DNA from: Leptolyngbyaceae cyanobacterium SM1_3_5
GTDB lineage: Bacteria > Cyanobacteriota > Cyanobacteriia > Elainellales > Elainellaceae
Length of the DNA stretch: 34,819 bases
Assembly (NCBI GenBank): GCA_012031475.1
Contig: JAAUTJ010000002.1
Location: 1 to 34,819, forward strand
Reading direction: 5' to 3'
Every line of letters starts with the position of its first letter. The stretch's first letter is position 1. Below the pieces are notes generated by a model. It was not told where the DNA came from. It saw only the letters and a program-made list of their open reading frames with translations, and ran no database searches. The position numbers and the translations under genes were made by a program. Positions 24,377 through 33,132 of this stretch are shown here, piece after piece.

Positions 24377-24583
24377 ATGCTGATTCAGAAAATCATTCAA
24401 GAACTACAAAACATCCCCGAAGAAAAGCTGGCAGAGCTTTACGACGTGATTCATTACTTTCGCCTCGGCCTAAACAAAGAGACTGCCCAACCCCGCACCC
24501 CCAGACTTCTCACCGCACAGCTCAGCGATGCCTTCTTTGAACCGCTGCCAGAAGAAGAACTTCAGCAATGGGAAAGACTATGA
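24377..24583 (+). CDS. DUF2281-like small protein (possible antitoxin)
   Basis: The protein has 68 aa, with AGGA upstream. The N-terminal helices (IIQELQNIPEEKLAELYDVI) and the tail with FFEPLPEEELQQWE are the pattern of cyanobacterial DUF2281/antitoxin-like proteins that often precede a PIN or RelE toxin. No toxin follows here; instead its TGA overlaps the hsdR ATG at 24580 (ATGA). It is either an orphan left by loss of its toxin or a coupling leader for hsdR. Confidence 0.65.
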   Translation: MLIQKIIQELQNIPEEKLAELYDVIHYFRLGLNKETAQPRTPRLLTAQLSDAFFEPLPEEELQQWERL

Positions 24584-26937
24584 ACGAAGCCGAAACCCGC
24601 GCCGATCTGATCGACCCCGCTCTTCAAGCCGCAGGCTGGGGAATCGTCGAAGGCAGCCGCATCCGTCGGGAAGTCATTGCCCCCGGTCGCCTGATCGGTA
24701 GCGGACAACGCGCCCAATCTGAATATGCAGACTACGTGCTCGTTTATCGTGGCGAAAAGCTCGCCGTCATCGAAGCCAAAAAGCGCAGCCTGCCCGACAC
24801 CGCAGGCGTGGGTCAAGCCAAAAAATACGCCGAAAAGCTACAAGCCCGATTCGCCTATTCCACCAATGGCGATCGCATCTACCAGATCGATATGCGGACT
24901 GGAGCAGAAGGCTACATCAGCCAGTATCCCAGCCCCAACCAGCTTTGGGATGCCACCTTCAGTGCAGAGAACCAATGGCGCGATCGCTTTGCTGACGTTC
25001 CGTTTGAAACCCGCAGCGGCACTTGGGAAGCCCGCTACTACCAGCACAACGCCATCAAGCACGTCCTAGAGGCAATCACAGAGGGACGCGATCGGATTCT
25101 GCTGACAATGGCAACAGGCACAGGCAAAACCCTCGTCGCCTTTCAACTCACCTGGAAACTGTTTCAGAGCCGCTGGAATCTGAGCCGCCAACCGACCCGC
25201 CGCCCCCGCATCCTGTTTCTGGCCGATCGCAACATTCTGGCAAACCAAGCCTACAACGCCTTCTCCGCCTTCCCCGATGATGCCCTGGTGCGAATCGACC
25301 CTGAAATCATCAAAAAGCGCGGCAGAGTCCCCAAAAATGGCAGCGTCTTCTTCACCATCTTCCAAACCTTCATGGCCGGAAAGGACGCGGCTGGCAACCC
25401 TGTCCCCAACTTCGGCGACTACCCGCCCGACTTCTTCGACTTCATCATCATCGATGAATGTCATCGAGGCGGAGCCAGCGACGAAAGCAACTGGCGTGGC
25501 ATCCTCGACTACTTCGCGCCCGCCGTGCAGCTCGGCCTCACCGCCACCCCCAAACGCGCTAACAACGCCGACACCTACGCCTATTTTGGCGATCCGGTCT
25601 ACAGCTACGCGCTCAAAGACGGCATCAACGACGGCTTCCTCACTCCCTTCAAAGTGCAGCAGATCGACACGACGCTGGACGAATACGTTTACAGCGCCGA
25701 AGACGAACTGATCGAAGGCGCGATCGACACGACCAGAACCTACACCGAAGCCGACTTCAACCGCATTATCGAGATTGCCGATCGCGAACGCTACCGGGTG
25801 CAGTTGTTTATGGAGGCGATCGATCAGAACCAAAAGACTTTGGTTTTCTGCGCCACCCAAGACCACGCCCTGGCCGTGCGCGATCTGATCAACCAAATGA
25901 AAATCAGCACCGAGCCAAACTACTGCGTCCGCGTCACTGCCGACGATGGAAAACTTGGCGAGCAGCACCTTAGCACCTTCCAGGACAACGAGAAAAGCAT
26001 TCCCACCATTCTCACGACTTCTCAAAAACTCTCGACTGGCGTGGATGCCCGAAACGTCCGCAACATTGTCCTGATGCGCCCAATCAATACGATGATCGAG
26101 TTCAAACAAATTATCGGTCGGGGCACTCGCCTATTCGACGGCAAAGACTACTTCACCATCTACGATTTTGTCGAAGCCTACGAACACTTTAACGACCCGG
26201 AATGGGACGGCGAACCCCAAGAACCTGTGCGCGTCACCTCCCGACCTCGTGATGGAGGAACTGAACCCATCCGACCTACAGGCGGCAACGGTGGGAGTGG
26301 TGAAGGTGATGAGGGCGATCGAGGTGGGGGCGATTATCCCCGTCCCAGCACAATCAAAATTAGATTGGCAGACGGGAAAGAACGCACCCTCCAGCACCGC
26401 ACAGCCACCATCTTCTGGAGTCCAGACGGCAAACCGATGACCGCTGCTGAATTTGTCGAACGACTCTTCGGCGAAATCCCCGCACTCTTTCGAGACGAAG
26501 CCGAACTGCGAACCCTGTGGAGCCGCCCCGATACGCGCAAAGCTCTCCTAGAAGGACTGGGAGAAAAAGGCTATGGAGACGAACAACTCACCGAGATCAG
26601 CCGCCTCATTGACGCTGAGAAAAGCGATCTGTATGACGTACTAACTTACATTGCCTACGCCTCTACACCGATCAGCCGCCGAGAGCGAGTCATGATTCAT
26701 AAGTCACTAATTTTCTCTCGCTACTTCGGCAAGCAGCAAGAATTTCTAGACTTCGTGCTGGAGCAATATGTCAAAGCAGGAGTGAGAGAACTCGATCAAG
26801 ATAAGCTACCGCACCTGCTGAAGCTGAAATATCACGACGTTAGAGACGCGGTAGCCGACTTAGGCAGTGTTAATGACATCCGAAAAACATTCATCGATTT
26901 TCAGGAATATTTGTATGCTCAGGAGGGAGCAGCGTAA
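24580..26937 (+). CDS. hsdR: Type I restriction enzyme R subunit
   Basis: HsdR cleaves unmodified DNA after ATP-driven translocation. From ATG 24580 (785 aa; an upstream ATG at 24568 lies inside the previous gene) it starts MNEAETRADLIDPALQAAGW. The nuclease motif is D51 then IEAKK (E65, K67) with Q79 and Y83. Walker A is MATGTGKT (K183), the DECH box is at 292-295, motif III is LTATP and motif VI is in IIGRGTRLF. A Gly/Asp-rich insert (about 570-590) separates the helicase from the C-terminal helical HsdM-binding domain. It is of the shorter EcoKI-like class and looks intact. The gene order M-S-(TA)-R puts small genes inside the operon. Confidence 0.93.
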   Translation: MNEAETRADLIDPALQAAGWGIVEGSRIRREVIAPGRLIGSGQRAQSEYADYVLVYRGEKLAVIEAKKRSLPDTAGVGQAKKYAEKLQARFAYSTNGDRIYQIDMRTGAEGYISQYPSPNQLWDATFSAENQWRDRFADVPFETRSGTWEARYYQHNAIKHVLEAITEGRDRILLTMATGTGKTLVAFQLTWKLFQSRWNLSRQPTRRPRILFLADRNILANQAYNAFSAFPDDALVRIDPEIIKKRGRVPKNGSVFFTIFQTFMAGKDAAGNPVPNFGDYPPDFFDFIIIDECHRGGASDESNWRGILDYFAPAVQLGLTATPKRANNADTYAYFGDPVYSYALKDGINDGFLTPFKVQQIDTTLDEYVYSAEDELIEGAIDTTRTYTEADFNRIIEIADRERYRVQLFMEAIDQNQKTLVFCATQDHALAVRDLINQMKISTEPNYCVRVTADDGKLGEQHLSTFQDNEKSIPTILTTSQKLSTGVDARNVRNIVLMRPINTMIEFKQIIGRGTRLFDGKDYFTIYDFVEAYEHFNDPEWDGEPQEPVRVTSRPRDGGTEPIRPTGGNGGSGEGDEGDRGGGDYPRPSTIKIRLADGKERTLQHRTATIFWSPDGKPMTAAEFVERLFGEIPALFRDEAELRTLWSRPDTRKALLEGLGEKGYGDEQLTEISRLIDAEKSDLYDVLTYIAYASTPISRRERVMIHKSLIFSRYFGKQQEFLDFVLEQYVKAGVRELDQDKLPHLLKLKYHDVRDAVADLGSVNDIRKTFIDFQEYLYAQEGAA

Positions 26938-26949
26938 TAATGCATTGTT

Positions 26950-26957
26950 ACGCTGCC
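26950..26957. repeat. Target-site duplication, left copy
   Basis: ACGCTGCC directly flanks the left inverted repeat of the insertion sequence and is repeated identically at 28284-28291. Confidence 0.93.
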
Positions 26958-28283
26958 GGGTTTGTAAAATAGTTTGTGTCAAGGGTCAGAAATGAGATCT
27001 AATGAACTACTAAACCAGAGACCTGAAACCCATGACCTTTTCCCCTGAACTTTTAGACGAACTGCTCAAAGGCTACGAGAACCCTGAAGACTTGCTCGGA
27101 CAAGGCGGCATCCTCAAGCAACTGACGGCTGCTCTCGTGGAACGGTGTTTGAATGCTGAACTCAAGACGCAGTTGGAGGAGCAACGCACCGAACCAACGA
27201 CCGAAGCGTCATCGCCGCCTAACCGCCGGAACGGACACAGCAAAAAGACGATCAAGGGCGAGTTTGGGCAAGCCGAAATCAGCATTCCACGCGACCGCAA
27301 TGGCGAGTTTGAGCCCATCATTGTCAAGAAAGGGCAGACCCGATTTGATGGGTTTGACGACAAAATTCTGTGTTTGTATGCGCGAGGGATGAGTACCCGT
27401 GACATTCAAGCCCAACTGCAAGACTTGTATGGCGTCGAGGTATCGGCTGGCCTGATTTCTAATGTCACTGATGCGGTGGAGCAAGAGCGCAAGCTTTGGC
27501 AAAATCGCAGCTTGGATGCGGTCTATCCCATTGTCTACTTCGACGCTCTGGTCGTCAAAGTGCGGCAGGATGGGCGGGTCATCAACAAAGCCATTCACCT
27601 CGCACTTGGGGTGAATCTGGCTGGAACGAAGGAACTTTTGGGGATGTGGATGACCCAGAACGAGTCGGCTAAATTTTGGCTCTCCGTCTTGACCGAGCTG
27701 CAAAACCGAGGACTCAAGGACATCTTGATTGCTTGTGTGGATGGACTAACTGGCTTTCCTGATGCGATTGAAGCGGTTTTTCCCAAAACTCAGGTGCAGT
27801 TGTGCATTGTGCATCTGGTGCGAAATGCTTTGAGCTATGTGTCTTACAAAGATCGCAAAGCGGTCGCTGCCGACTTGCGATTGATCTACACCGCCAGCAC
27901 TGAAGCCGAGGCAGAGCAGCAGCTTGTGAGCTTTGCCGAAACTTGGGACAAGCAGTATCCCACCATTAGCAAATCCTGGCTCAACCACTGGCAGCGGATT
28001 ATCCCGTTTTTCGCCTTCCCGCCTGAAATCCGCAAGGCCATCTACACCACCAACGCGATTGAATCAATGAACATGACCCTGCGAAAAGTGCTCAAGCCGC
28101 ACCGCGCCTTTCCGACCGATGAATCGGCGCTCAAAGTTGTCTACCTGGCGATTGCAAACATCTCGAAGAAATGGACGATGCCGATTCGAGACTGGAAGCC
28201 TGCACTCAATCGATTTGCGATCGAGTTTGAAGGCAGGTTTCCAATCTAATTTTTACCCTTGACACAAACCGATTGACATACCC
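26958..28283 (+). mobile_element. Complete IS256-family insertion sequence, 1326 bp
   Basis: Terminal inverted repeats of 29 bp lie at 26958-26986 and 28255-28283; they match at 24 of 29 positions, with the inner 15 bases (GTTTGTGTCAAGGGT) identical. Perfect 8-bp target duplications ACGCTGCC flank it, the length expected for IS256. The single transposase gene fills the element. Insertion was 20 bp after the hsdR stop, so hsdR is not interrupted. The clean duplication indicates a recent event. Joining the flanks restores the pre-insertion intergenic sequence between hsdR and the convergent helicase gene. Confidence 0.95.
27032..28249 (+). CDS. IS256-family DDE transposase (mutator type)
   Basis: The protein has 405 aa, full family length. 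The catalytic triad is visible: D171 in YFDALVVKVR, D237 in CVDGLTGFPDAI and E344 in TTNAIESMN. The conserved C258-x2-H261 (LCIVHLVRN) of mutator-type transposases lies between them. An N-terminal helical DNA-binding region (1-130) includes RNGHSKKTIKG and ARGMSTRDIQ. Both terminal repeats are present, so the element should be competent for transposition. Confidence 0.96.
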   Translation: MTFSPELLDELLKGYENPEDLLGQGGILKQLTAALVERCLNAELKTQLEEQRTEPTTEASSPPNRRNGHSKKTIKGEFGQAEISIPRDRNGEFEPIIVKKGQTRFDGFDDKILCLYARGMSTRDIQAQLQDLYGVEVSAGLISNVTDAVEQERKLWQNRSLDAVYPIVYFDALVVKVRQDGRVINKAIHLALGVNLAGTKELLGMWMTQNESAKFWLSVLTELQNRGLKDILIACVDGLTGFPDAIEAVFPKTQVQLCIVHLVRNALSYVSYKDRKAVAADLRLIYTASTEAEAEQQLVSFAETWDKQYPTISKSWLNHWQRIIPFFAFPPEIRKAIYTTNAIESMNMTLRKVLKPHRAFPTDESALKVVYLAIANISKKWTMPIRDWKPALNRFAIEFEGRFPI

Positions 28284-28291
28284 ACGCTGCC
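28284..28291. repeat. Target-site duplication, right copy
   Basis: ACGCTGCC, identical to 26950-26957, directly after the right inverted repeat. Confidence 0.93.
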
Positions 28292-28378
28292 TAATGCCGA
28301 ATATCGTGATGCCCTAGACCTGTCAAAACTGTTGATGTGTCAATTCCTTTTTTGCGCCGTTTTTCGATCGTAGATGGC

Positions 28379-31300
28379 TCAGGAGCTAGATTGAGTAATA
28401 GCTACCAACGCTACAGGTATCGGTAGAAAATATTTCTGTTGTCCAAGCCTTGGAAGTACTCTGGACTGACTCAACCACTCCGATATCTCCTTTCCTGCTT
28501 CTCTGGCTTCCTCAAGAAGTGAATGATCAACCACATCTACATTATTTTGAACAGCCTCTTTTTCGAGTAACTGAATCACTTGATTAACACAATCAGCAGA
28601 ATAACCATTGGGCTGAATTGGAGAACTCAAGCTGTCGCCAAAAGCGTAGAAGGTCAAATACGACAAGCCACTGTCACCGAAGTTTTCTTCTACTTCAAGC
28701 ATAGGGTGAGTGGCGAACAGCAAATACCGACTCCCCACAAGACTAGGAATCGCTTTGAATAGACTATTGCCAGAAACAATCGTGAAATCTGCTTGACGCT
28801 GCCTAGCTAATGAACAAGCCAAGTCTCCGATCGAATCTGCGCGTTTGAGAGGGCGATGTTTCCATACATCTCCATCTTTACCTCTCCTTTCGTCTTTTAC
28901 CCAAGGACGTAATCCCGCTAAGGAATAGGTGTCACTGCCACCACCAAAGAGATTAAATTCTGGATCAAACGTGATTTTGTTTGCTTTCCAATTCTCGTCT
29001 TTCCGTTTGATGGTTGCCACTACTGCTTGTGCTGTCTCGCTAGTAGTGGCTTGATTAACTGCGAATATCGGTCGTTGCCACTCAACAGTGTTGAAGTTCA
29101 GTTTGAACTCTGCTTGATCACGCAAGGGCAATCCTAGTTTGACCCAGTATTCTAGTCTTTGAGCCAGCATTGCTCTGTCGATTACTGCTTTTGCAATCAA
29201 GTCCTTCTGAAGCTTTCCCAAATTATCATTCATTTTTTGGTTCTGCTCACCTGCTTTCCTCAGAAGCTCATCAATGATTACTGGCTGTTCTTCAACTGCT
29301 GTTTCCACTTCATCCTCATCCAACGAGCCAAGAATTCTCAATCTTAATTGCTCGTCTGCTATGCCTAATTGGTTGAACTTCTCATGTAAAATTTCCTCTC
29401 TTCTAGCCTCATGAGTTTCCGTCATCATCAAGTAATAGGCAACGACATCGCATACTTGTCCAAGTCTTGCAACTCGTCCATTTCGTTGCATCAGAACAGC
29501 AGGTGAGGAGCTTAAATCCCAATGCACAACGCGGTTCGCAACCTGAAAATCAAAACCTTCATCAGCAGCAGATGTGGCAACTAAAACTCGAATCGCAGGC
29601 TTTTCTTCACCGCGAAATCTACGCACTGCTCTCTCTCTTTCGCTATCTCCCATACTGCCAGTCAACTTGTCAGAGATTTTGGGAAGAGCTTTGGTTATGA
29701 TTTCGCAAGTCTGCAAGATCTCTGTGAAGACAAGGAATCGCGAATCAGGATACTCTTCAAGCATTCTTTTCAACCAGTGTAGCTTGGCGTTTTCTACTCC
29801 CTCATTTTGAGATGACGCAGAGAAGTTGAGCAGTCTGGCAGCTAAAGTCGTCAGCTCAAGAATTTCACTTGGTGTTGCACTAAATCCTTTGTCTTCATCG
29901 TCTTTCTTTCGCAAACTCTCGCTAAATCTGTAGATGTCATCAACTTTTCCGCCGCCTGCAAGATTAGCAAGTCTGAAATGGAAACTGTCACTAGGAAAAG
30001 ATACGTCAGCGTATTTGTTGGGACTACCCAAATCAAACTCTGCAATCCTTTGGGAAATTTGAATAATCAGCCTACGCAGACTTTCGGTACTTTCAGAGGT
30101 ATCCTGTCTGTAGATTGCTTGAGTTCTCCAAGTTTTATGTCGAATGCACCAGCGGAACAGCCAAATAGCGCCTGCTATGGAACTGCTCGTTAGCCTCATC
30201 TCAAGCTGTCTTGTCGCGAAACCACCGAAACTTTCACCATTGTCTAGACAAATTCTTTGAACTGTTGCACGTACCTCTCCCATAATGTCGAGATACTCTA
30301 GAGTTGTCTCAAGTTTTATTCGATCGACGGTAAGTCTTGGAAAAAGTGGTTGACCATCCCAACCAGATACATTGTTCTGCTGCCGCCAGATCACTGCGGC
30401 GGTGGAGTCTTCCTTCTTTAACTCTGCTACAAGATGACTTTCACGAACATCGGTTGAAAATGCATTTTCAACTGTGGTTTGATGAGAAATTAAACGCAGT
30501 AGGTTAATGAATTGAGTGCTGGAGCGAAAAGGGGTTGCACTCATCAAAACCACGAGTTTTGGTGATTCTGATTCTTGCCAATACTCACCACTGATTAGCT
30601 GATATGCTGCTTTGTAAGTTTGAGTTGCTAATCTAATTCGCTCAGTCCGATTTAGTTCTTCGCTGCTTCCACAATGATGACATTCATCGATAATTAAAAT
30701 TTCAGGTCTAACTTCTTTAGGTAGATCCTCTTTGTCACTCTCCTCGACATAGAGGCGTGCGGCATCAATACTGGCAACTTGAATGCCACTAGTATTGTTT
30801 TTGCCGTAGCTTCGGAAGGAGTCAACCACTTGGACAATATTCTGGTTTTGCCCATCGACCGTCAGCGCACCTTTCATTACAGATTGCAGCTTAAGGCAAG
30901 CGTCTTCAACAAGTCCCGCCTTTGTGAGATACAAGCATCTGAACCGCTCAAAACTGCCTTTAGCGATCAGCAAGTCTCTCAGAACTAGACCAATCTCAAT
31001 CGTTTTGCCAAGCCCAACTTCATCTGCGATTAACAGGCGATTAACCCTAGTTCCATTGTCTTTCATGTACTGCTGCAAAGCCAGTTGATGAGGAAATGGA
31101 TCTTTGTCGTTTGCGGTAATACGACCGGAAAAAATGTTAGCCAGAATCTCCAACGCACCTAGCCGCATGACAGTATTCACGTAGAAGTCTTGATCAATTG
31201 GTGAATTGCCTAATACACTCTCACCTGGAAAATACTCTCGTGAATCATAAATCCGCTGCACAACCTCTGGGAATTCTGTTTCATACCAAGACCACCCACG

Positions 31301-31471
31301 AAAATTATTGCTAGGTATTCCACGTCTATCTGTTATTTCGTTGATGTTTGCAGTAGCGCCTCGTGTATAGGAGTAGTGGGTAAAAAAACGATCAGAACCG
31401 TTGTTTGGATCGCGAATGAAAACTACATCTGAGTGGTAACCGTCTGATGAAGGAATTTCAAATAAAGGCAT
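28379..31471 (-). CDS. SNF2-like DEAD/DEAH helicase, probable phage-defence component
   Basis: The protein has 1030 aa. TAGGAG lies 8 bases before ATG 31471. After a ~125-residue N-terminal region comes an SF2 core: FPHQ Q-motif-like (126-129), IADEVGLGKT (K156), IIDECHHCG (DECH 262-265), LMSATPF and, in the second lobe, VATSAADEGFDF and QRNGRVARLGQ. The ADEVGLGKT and RxGRxxRxGQ signatures place it with SNF2/RapA-type DNA translocases. The C-terminal ~330 residues are helical with a PLD-like or adaptor-like end that I cannot assign. Relatives occur in defence islands (for example DrmD of DISARM), but no DISARM or BREX partners lie here. It converges on the RM locus. The gene is AT-rich and has no HIP1 site, so it was probably acquired separately. 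Confidence 0.8.
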   Translation of the reverse strand: MPLFEIPSSDGYHSDVVFIRDPNNGSDRFFTHYSYTRGATANINEITDRRGIPSNNFRGWSWYETEFPEVVQRIYDSREYFPGESVLGNSPIDQDFYVNTVMRLGALEILANIFSGRITANDKDPFPHQLALQQYMKDNGTRVNRLLIADEVGLGKTIEIGLVLRDLLIAKGSFERFRCLYLTKAGLVEDACLKLQSVMKGALTVDGQNQNIVQVVDSFRSYGKNNTSGIQVASIDAARLYVEESDKEDLPKEVRPEILIIDECHHCGSSEELNRTERIRLATQTYKAAYQLISGEYWQESESPKLVVLMSATPFRSSTQFINLLRLISHQTTVENAFSTDVRESHLVAELKKEDSTAAVIWRQQNNVSGWDGQPLFPRLTVDRIKLETTLEYLDIMGEVRATVQRICLDNGESFGGFATRQLEMRLTSSSIAGAIWLFRWCIRHKTWRTQAIYRQDTSESTESLRRLIIQISQRIAEFDLGSPNKYADVSFPSDSFHFRLANLAGGGKVDDIYRFSESLRKKDDEDKGFSATPSEILELTTLAARLLNFSASSQNEGVENAKLHWLKRMLEEYPDSRFLVFTEILQTCEIITKALPKISDKLTGSMGDSERERAVRRFRGEEKPAIRVLVATSAADEGFDFQVANRVVHWDLSSSPAVLMQRNGRVARLGQVCDVVAYYLMMTETHEARREEILHEKFNQLGIADEQLRLRILGSLDEDEVETAVEEQPVIIDELLRKAGEQNQKMNDNLGKLQKDLIAKAVIDRAMLAQRLEYWVKLGLPLRDQAEFKLNFNTVEWQRPIFAVNQATTSETAQAVVATIKRKDENWKANKITFDPEFNLFGGGSDTYSLAGLRPWVKDERRGKDGDVWKHRPLKRADSIGDLACSLARQRQADFTIVSGNSLFKAIPSLVGSRYLLFATHPMLEVEENFGDSGLSYLTFYAFGDSLSSPIQPNGYSADCVNQVIQLLEKEAVQNNVDVVDHSLLEEAREAGKEISEWLSQSRVLPRLGQQKYFLPIPVALVAITQSSS

Positions 31472-32081
31472 GACTTCTACTCCTATTTCTTGAAGTTTTT
31501 ACTACCTAGACTGTGCTTTTAACCCAAAAAACAGAAACATCATTTGAGCTAAACTACAACATTGTGAAATTGACACTGCAAGGTTGACGACGCTACCCAT
31601 TTCAGGGAGGAGTTTAGTTGCGAACTGCTGTAGTGTTCCCAAGTCTTAACAGAAAATCTCTACTATGTCTGGTGTGTCTAATAGCTCATTGGTGTTTTAC
31701 TCACGTTCGTACATTTAAGTAGACAAGCATGAATACCCAATACAGGTATTCATGCTTGTCTAAACTTGGCTTCTCGATGGTTTTCCCTTTTGTCTTTGTT
31801 TTGCTCCCTAAAGCAATTACTCAAAGCTGAGTGAAATCGCTCAACTTCAGTCAACACGAGACATACAGCGATTTTTGGTGTGGACTGGCGATCGCCCCAC
31901 CCACAACGGGAGAATGCGGGTTACGGGGGCGTTGTAGTATGTCCTTCAGTCCAGTTTTAGGCCAGCATCTGTAGTGCGGTTGTAGTATTGCATTCTGCTT
32001 CGATTCGGTTAACTCCCGGTTGCTGGCAAGTCGTCTCTGGTGAATCTGGCGGATAATGAAGCATCGAGTTTGGTTGCTGCC
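31472..32081. other. Intergenic region upstream of the helicase and Uma2 genes
   Basis: No gene is supported in these 610 bp. It contains the long hairpin at 31720-31762, and GTTGTAGTAT is repeated at about 31932 and 31979. HIP1 reappears at about 31889, marking the return to plasmid-like composition. Promoters for both divergent genes should lie here, but none has clear -35/-10 boxes. Confidence 0.4.
31720..31762. repeat. Perfect 18-bp inverted repeat (long hairpin)
   Basis: The arms 31720-31737 and 31745-31762 pair without mismatch around a 7-nt loop CAATACA; the core is GACAAGCATGAATACC. AAGT/ACTT extends the stem past a 2-nt bulge. Neither side has a T-run, so it is not an ordinary terminator. 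It stands midway between divergent genes, 249 bp before the helicase start. It may be an operator, a recombination site, or a small non-autonomous element. Confidence 0.7.
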
Positions 32082-32858
32082 ATGACTCAAGAACTGCTGG
32101 ATTCGGATGCGATCGTCACCGAGCTTGACATCAGCCATCTGGTCATCGAGGACGACACGCCTGTGGACAACTTGCAATCTGAGAAGCAGCAGCGCTTGCT
32201 GGTGGAACCGCTTTACAGTTCCAAGCCGCTGCCGCCTCCATTTCTGGCGGCTGCCAACGTGGGGCTATTCTACAAGCTCAAAGGTGAACCCGTCGTTCCC
32301 GATGCGATGTTGAGTCTGCGGGTGCAGTGTGCAGACGACTTCTCGCAGAAACGGAACCGCTCCTACTTTGTGTGGGAGTTGGGGAAGCTGCCGGAGGTTT
32401 GCATCGAAATCGTCTCCAATCAGGAAGGTGACGAGCTGGCGCTGAGCCGTAGGTCACAGCAGAAAGGAAAGACGATCGCGAAGAAAGACCAATACGCCCA
32501 AATCGGCATTCCCTACTATGTGGTGTTTGACCCACTCAAGCAGATTCAGGGTCAAGACGAGATGAACGGGGCGCTGTTGCGCGTGTGGACGATCGCATCG
32601 ACCCAATACATAGAAATGACTCCTGCCCCCGGTATCGCGGCTGTGGGTCAGTCGGTTTGGTTGGAAGGAATCGGATTAGGACTAACGCTGTGGTCAGGGC
32701 AGTTTGAGGAGGAAGTCACACGGCTCTGGTTGCGGTGGTGCGATCGCGAGGGTCGTGTCATTCCCACTGGCGCAGAAGGACGAGAAATTGAACGTCAGCG
32801 GGCAGACCGACTTGCCGAACGACTGCGGGAGATGGGCGTTGATCCAGACGAAATGTGA
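32082..32858 (+). CDS. Uma2 family endonuclease-like protein, long form
   Basis: From ATG 32082 (MTQELLDSD) the protein has 258 aa; an upstream in-frame GTG at 32040 would add 14. Family features are VPDAMLSLR (catalytic Asp), EVCIEIVSNQEG (Glu), KKDQYAQIGIPYYVVFDP and a WLEGIGLGLTLW strand. The C-terminal ~35 residues form the charged helix RQRADRLAERLREMGVDPDE, the usual tail of the long Uma2 group. It is a separate lineage from the two short Uma2 genes at 12238-13472. It is probably transcribed alone. Confidence 0.9.
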   Translation: MTQELLDSDAIVTELDISHLVIEDDTPVDNLQSEKQQRLLVEPLYSSKPLPPPFLAAANVGLFYKLKGEPVVPDAMLSLRVQCADDFSQKRNRSYFVWELGKLPEVCIEIVSNQEGDELALSRRSQQKGKTIAKKDQYAQIGIPYYVVFDPLKQIQGQDEMNGALLRVWTIASTQYIEMTPAPGIAAVGQSVWLEGIGLGLTLWSGQFEEEVTRLWLRWCDREGRVIPTGAEGREIERQRADRLAERLREMGVDPDEM

Positions 32859-32906
32859 GCGCTTGGAGACCTGGAACTGAATCAATGGTTTACACCTCCA
32901 AAGGGA

Positions 32907-33132
32907 TTAGAGGTTTAGTTCTTCTCTAAGATCCTCGACATTGCGTAGCTTTGACCAATCGACTGAAGCCTCAGCCAACAGATCGATCGCCACTGGAACG
33001 AGAGGCTGGGGATCACAGCGATCGCTGCTCCGATGAGACCGCACCGCGACGGCTCTAAGCGTGTCTGGAACGAAGCTTCCTGCTGAGTGAACCGATGCCT
33101 GCGTCGATTGCCCCGATCGCTCCGGGTTGGCG
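32907..33132 (-). CDS. Possible remnant of a small gene after the recombinase
   Basis: An open minus-strand frame continues here, out of frame with the recombinase, and ends with a protein-like acidic tail (AIDLLAEASVDWSKLRN, then EDLREEL). No start codon with a ribosome site is evident outside the recombinase gene. It may be the end of a truncated gene. Confidence 0.25.

Noticed and set aside
25066..26109. Minus-strand open frame of 347 codons opposite hsdR
   Set aside because: It lies wholly antisense to the well-supported hsdR helicase core and has a biased Val/Gly/Asp composition typical of a shadow frame.
28280..28368. Short peptide after the IS reading LPNAEYRDALDLSKLL, faintly like DUF6883-type proteins
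   Set aside because: Only about 30 codons, no start codon, and it runs into Phe/Cys-rich non-coding sequence; too short to call.
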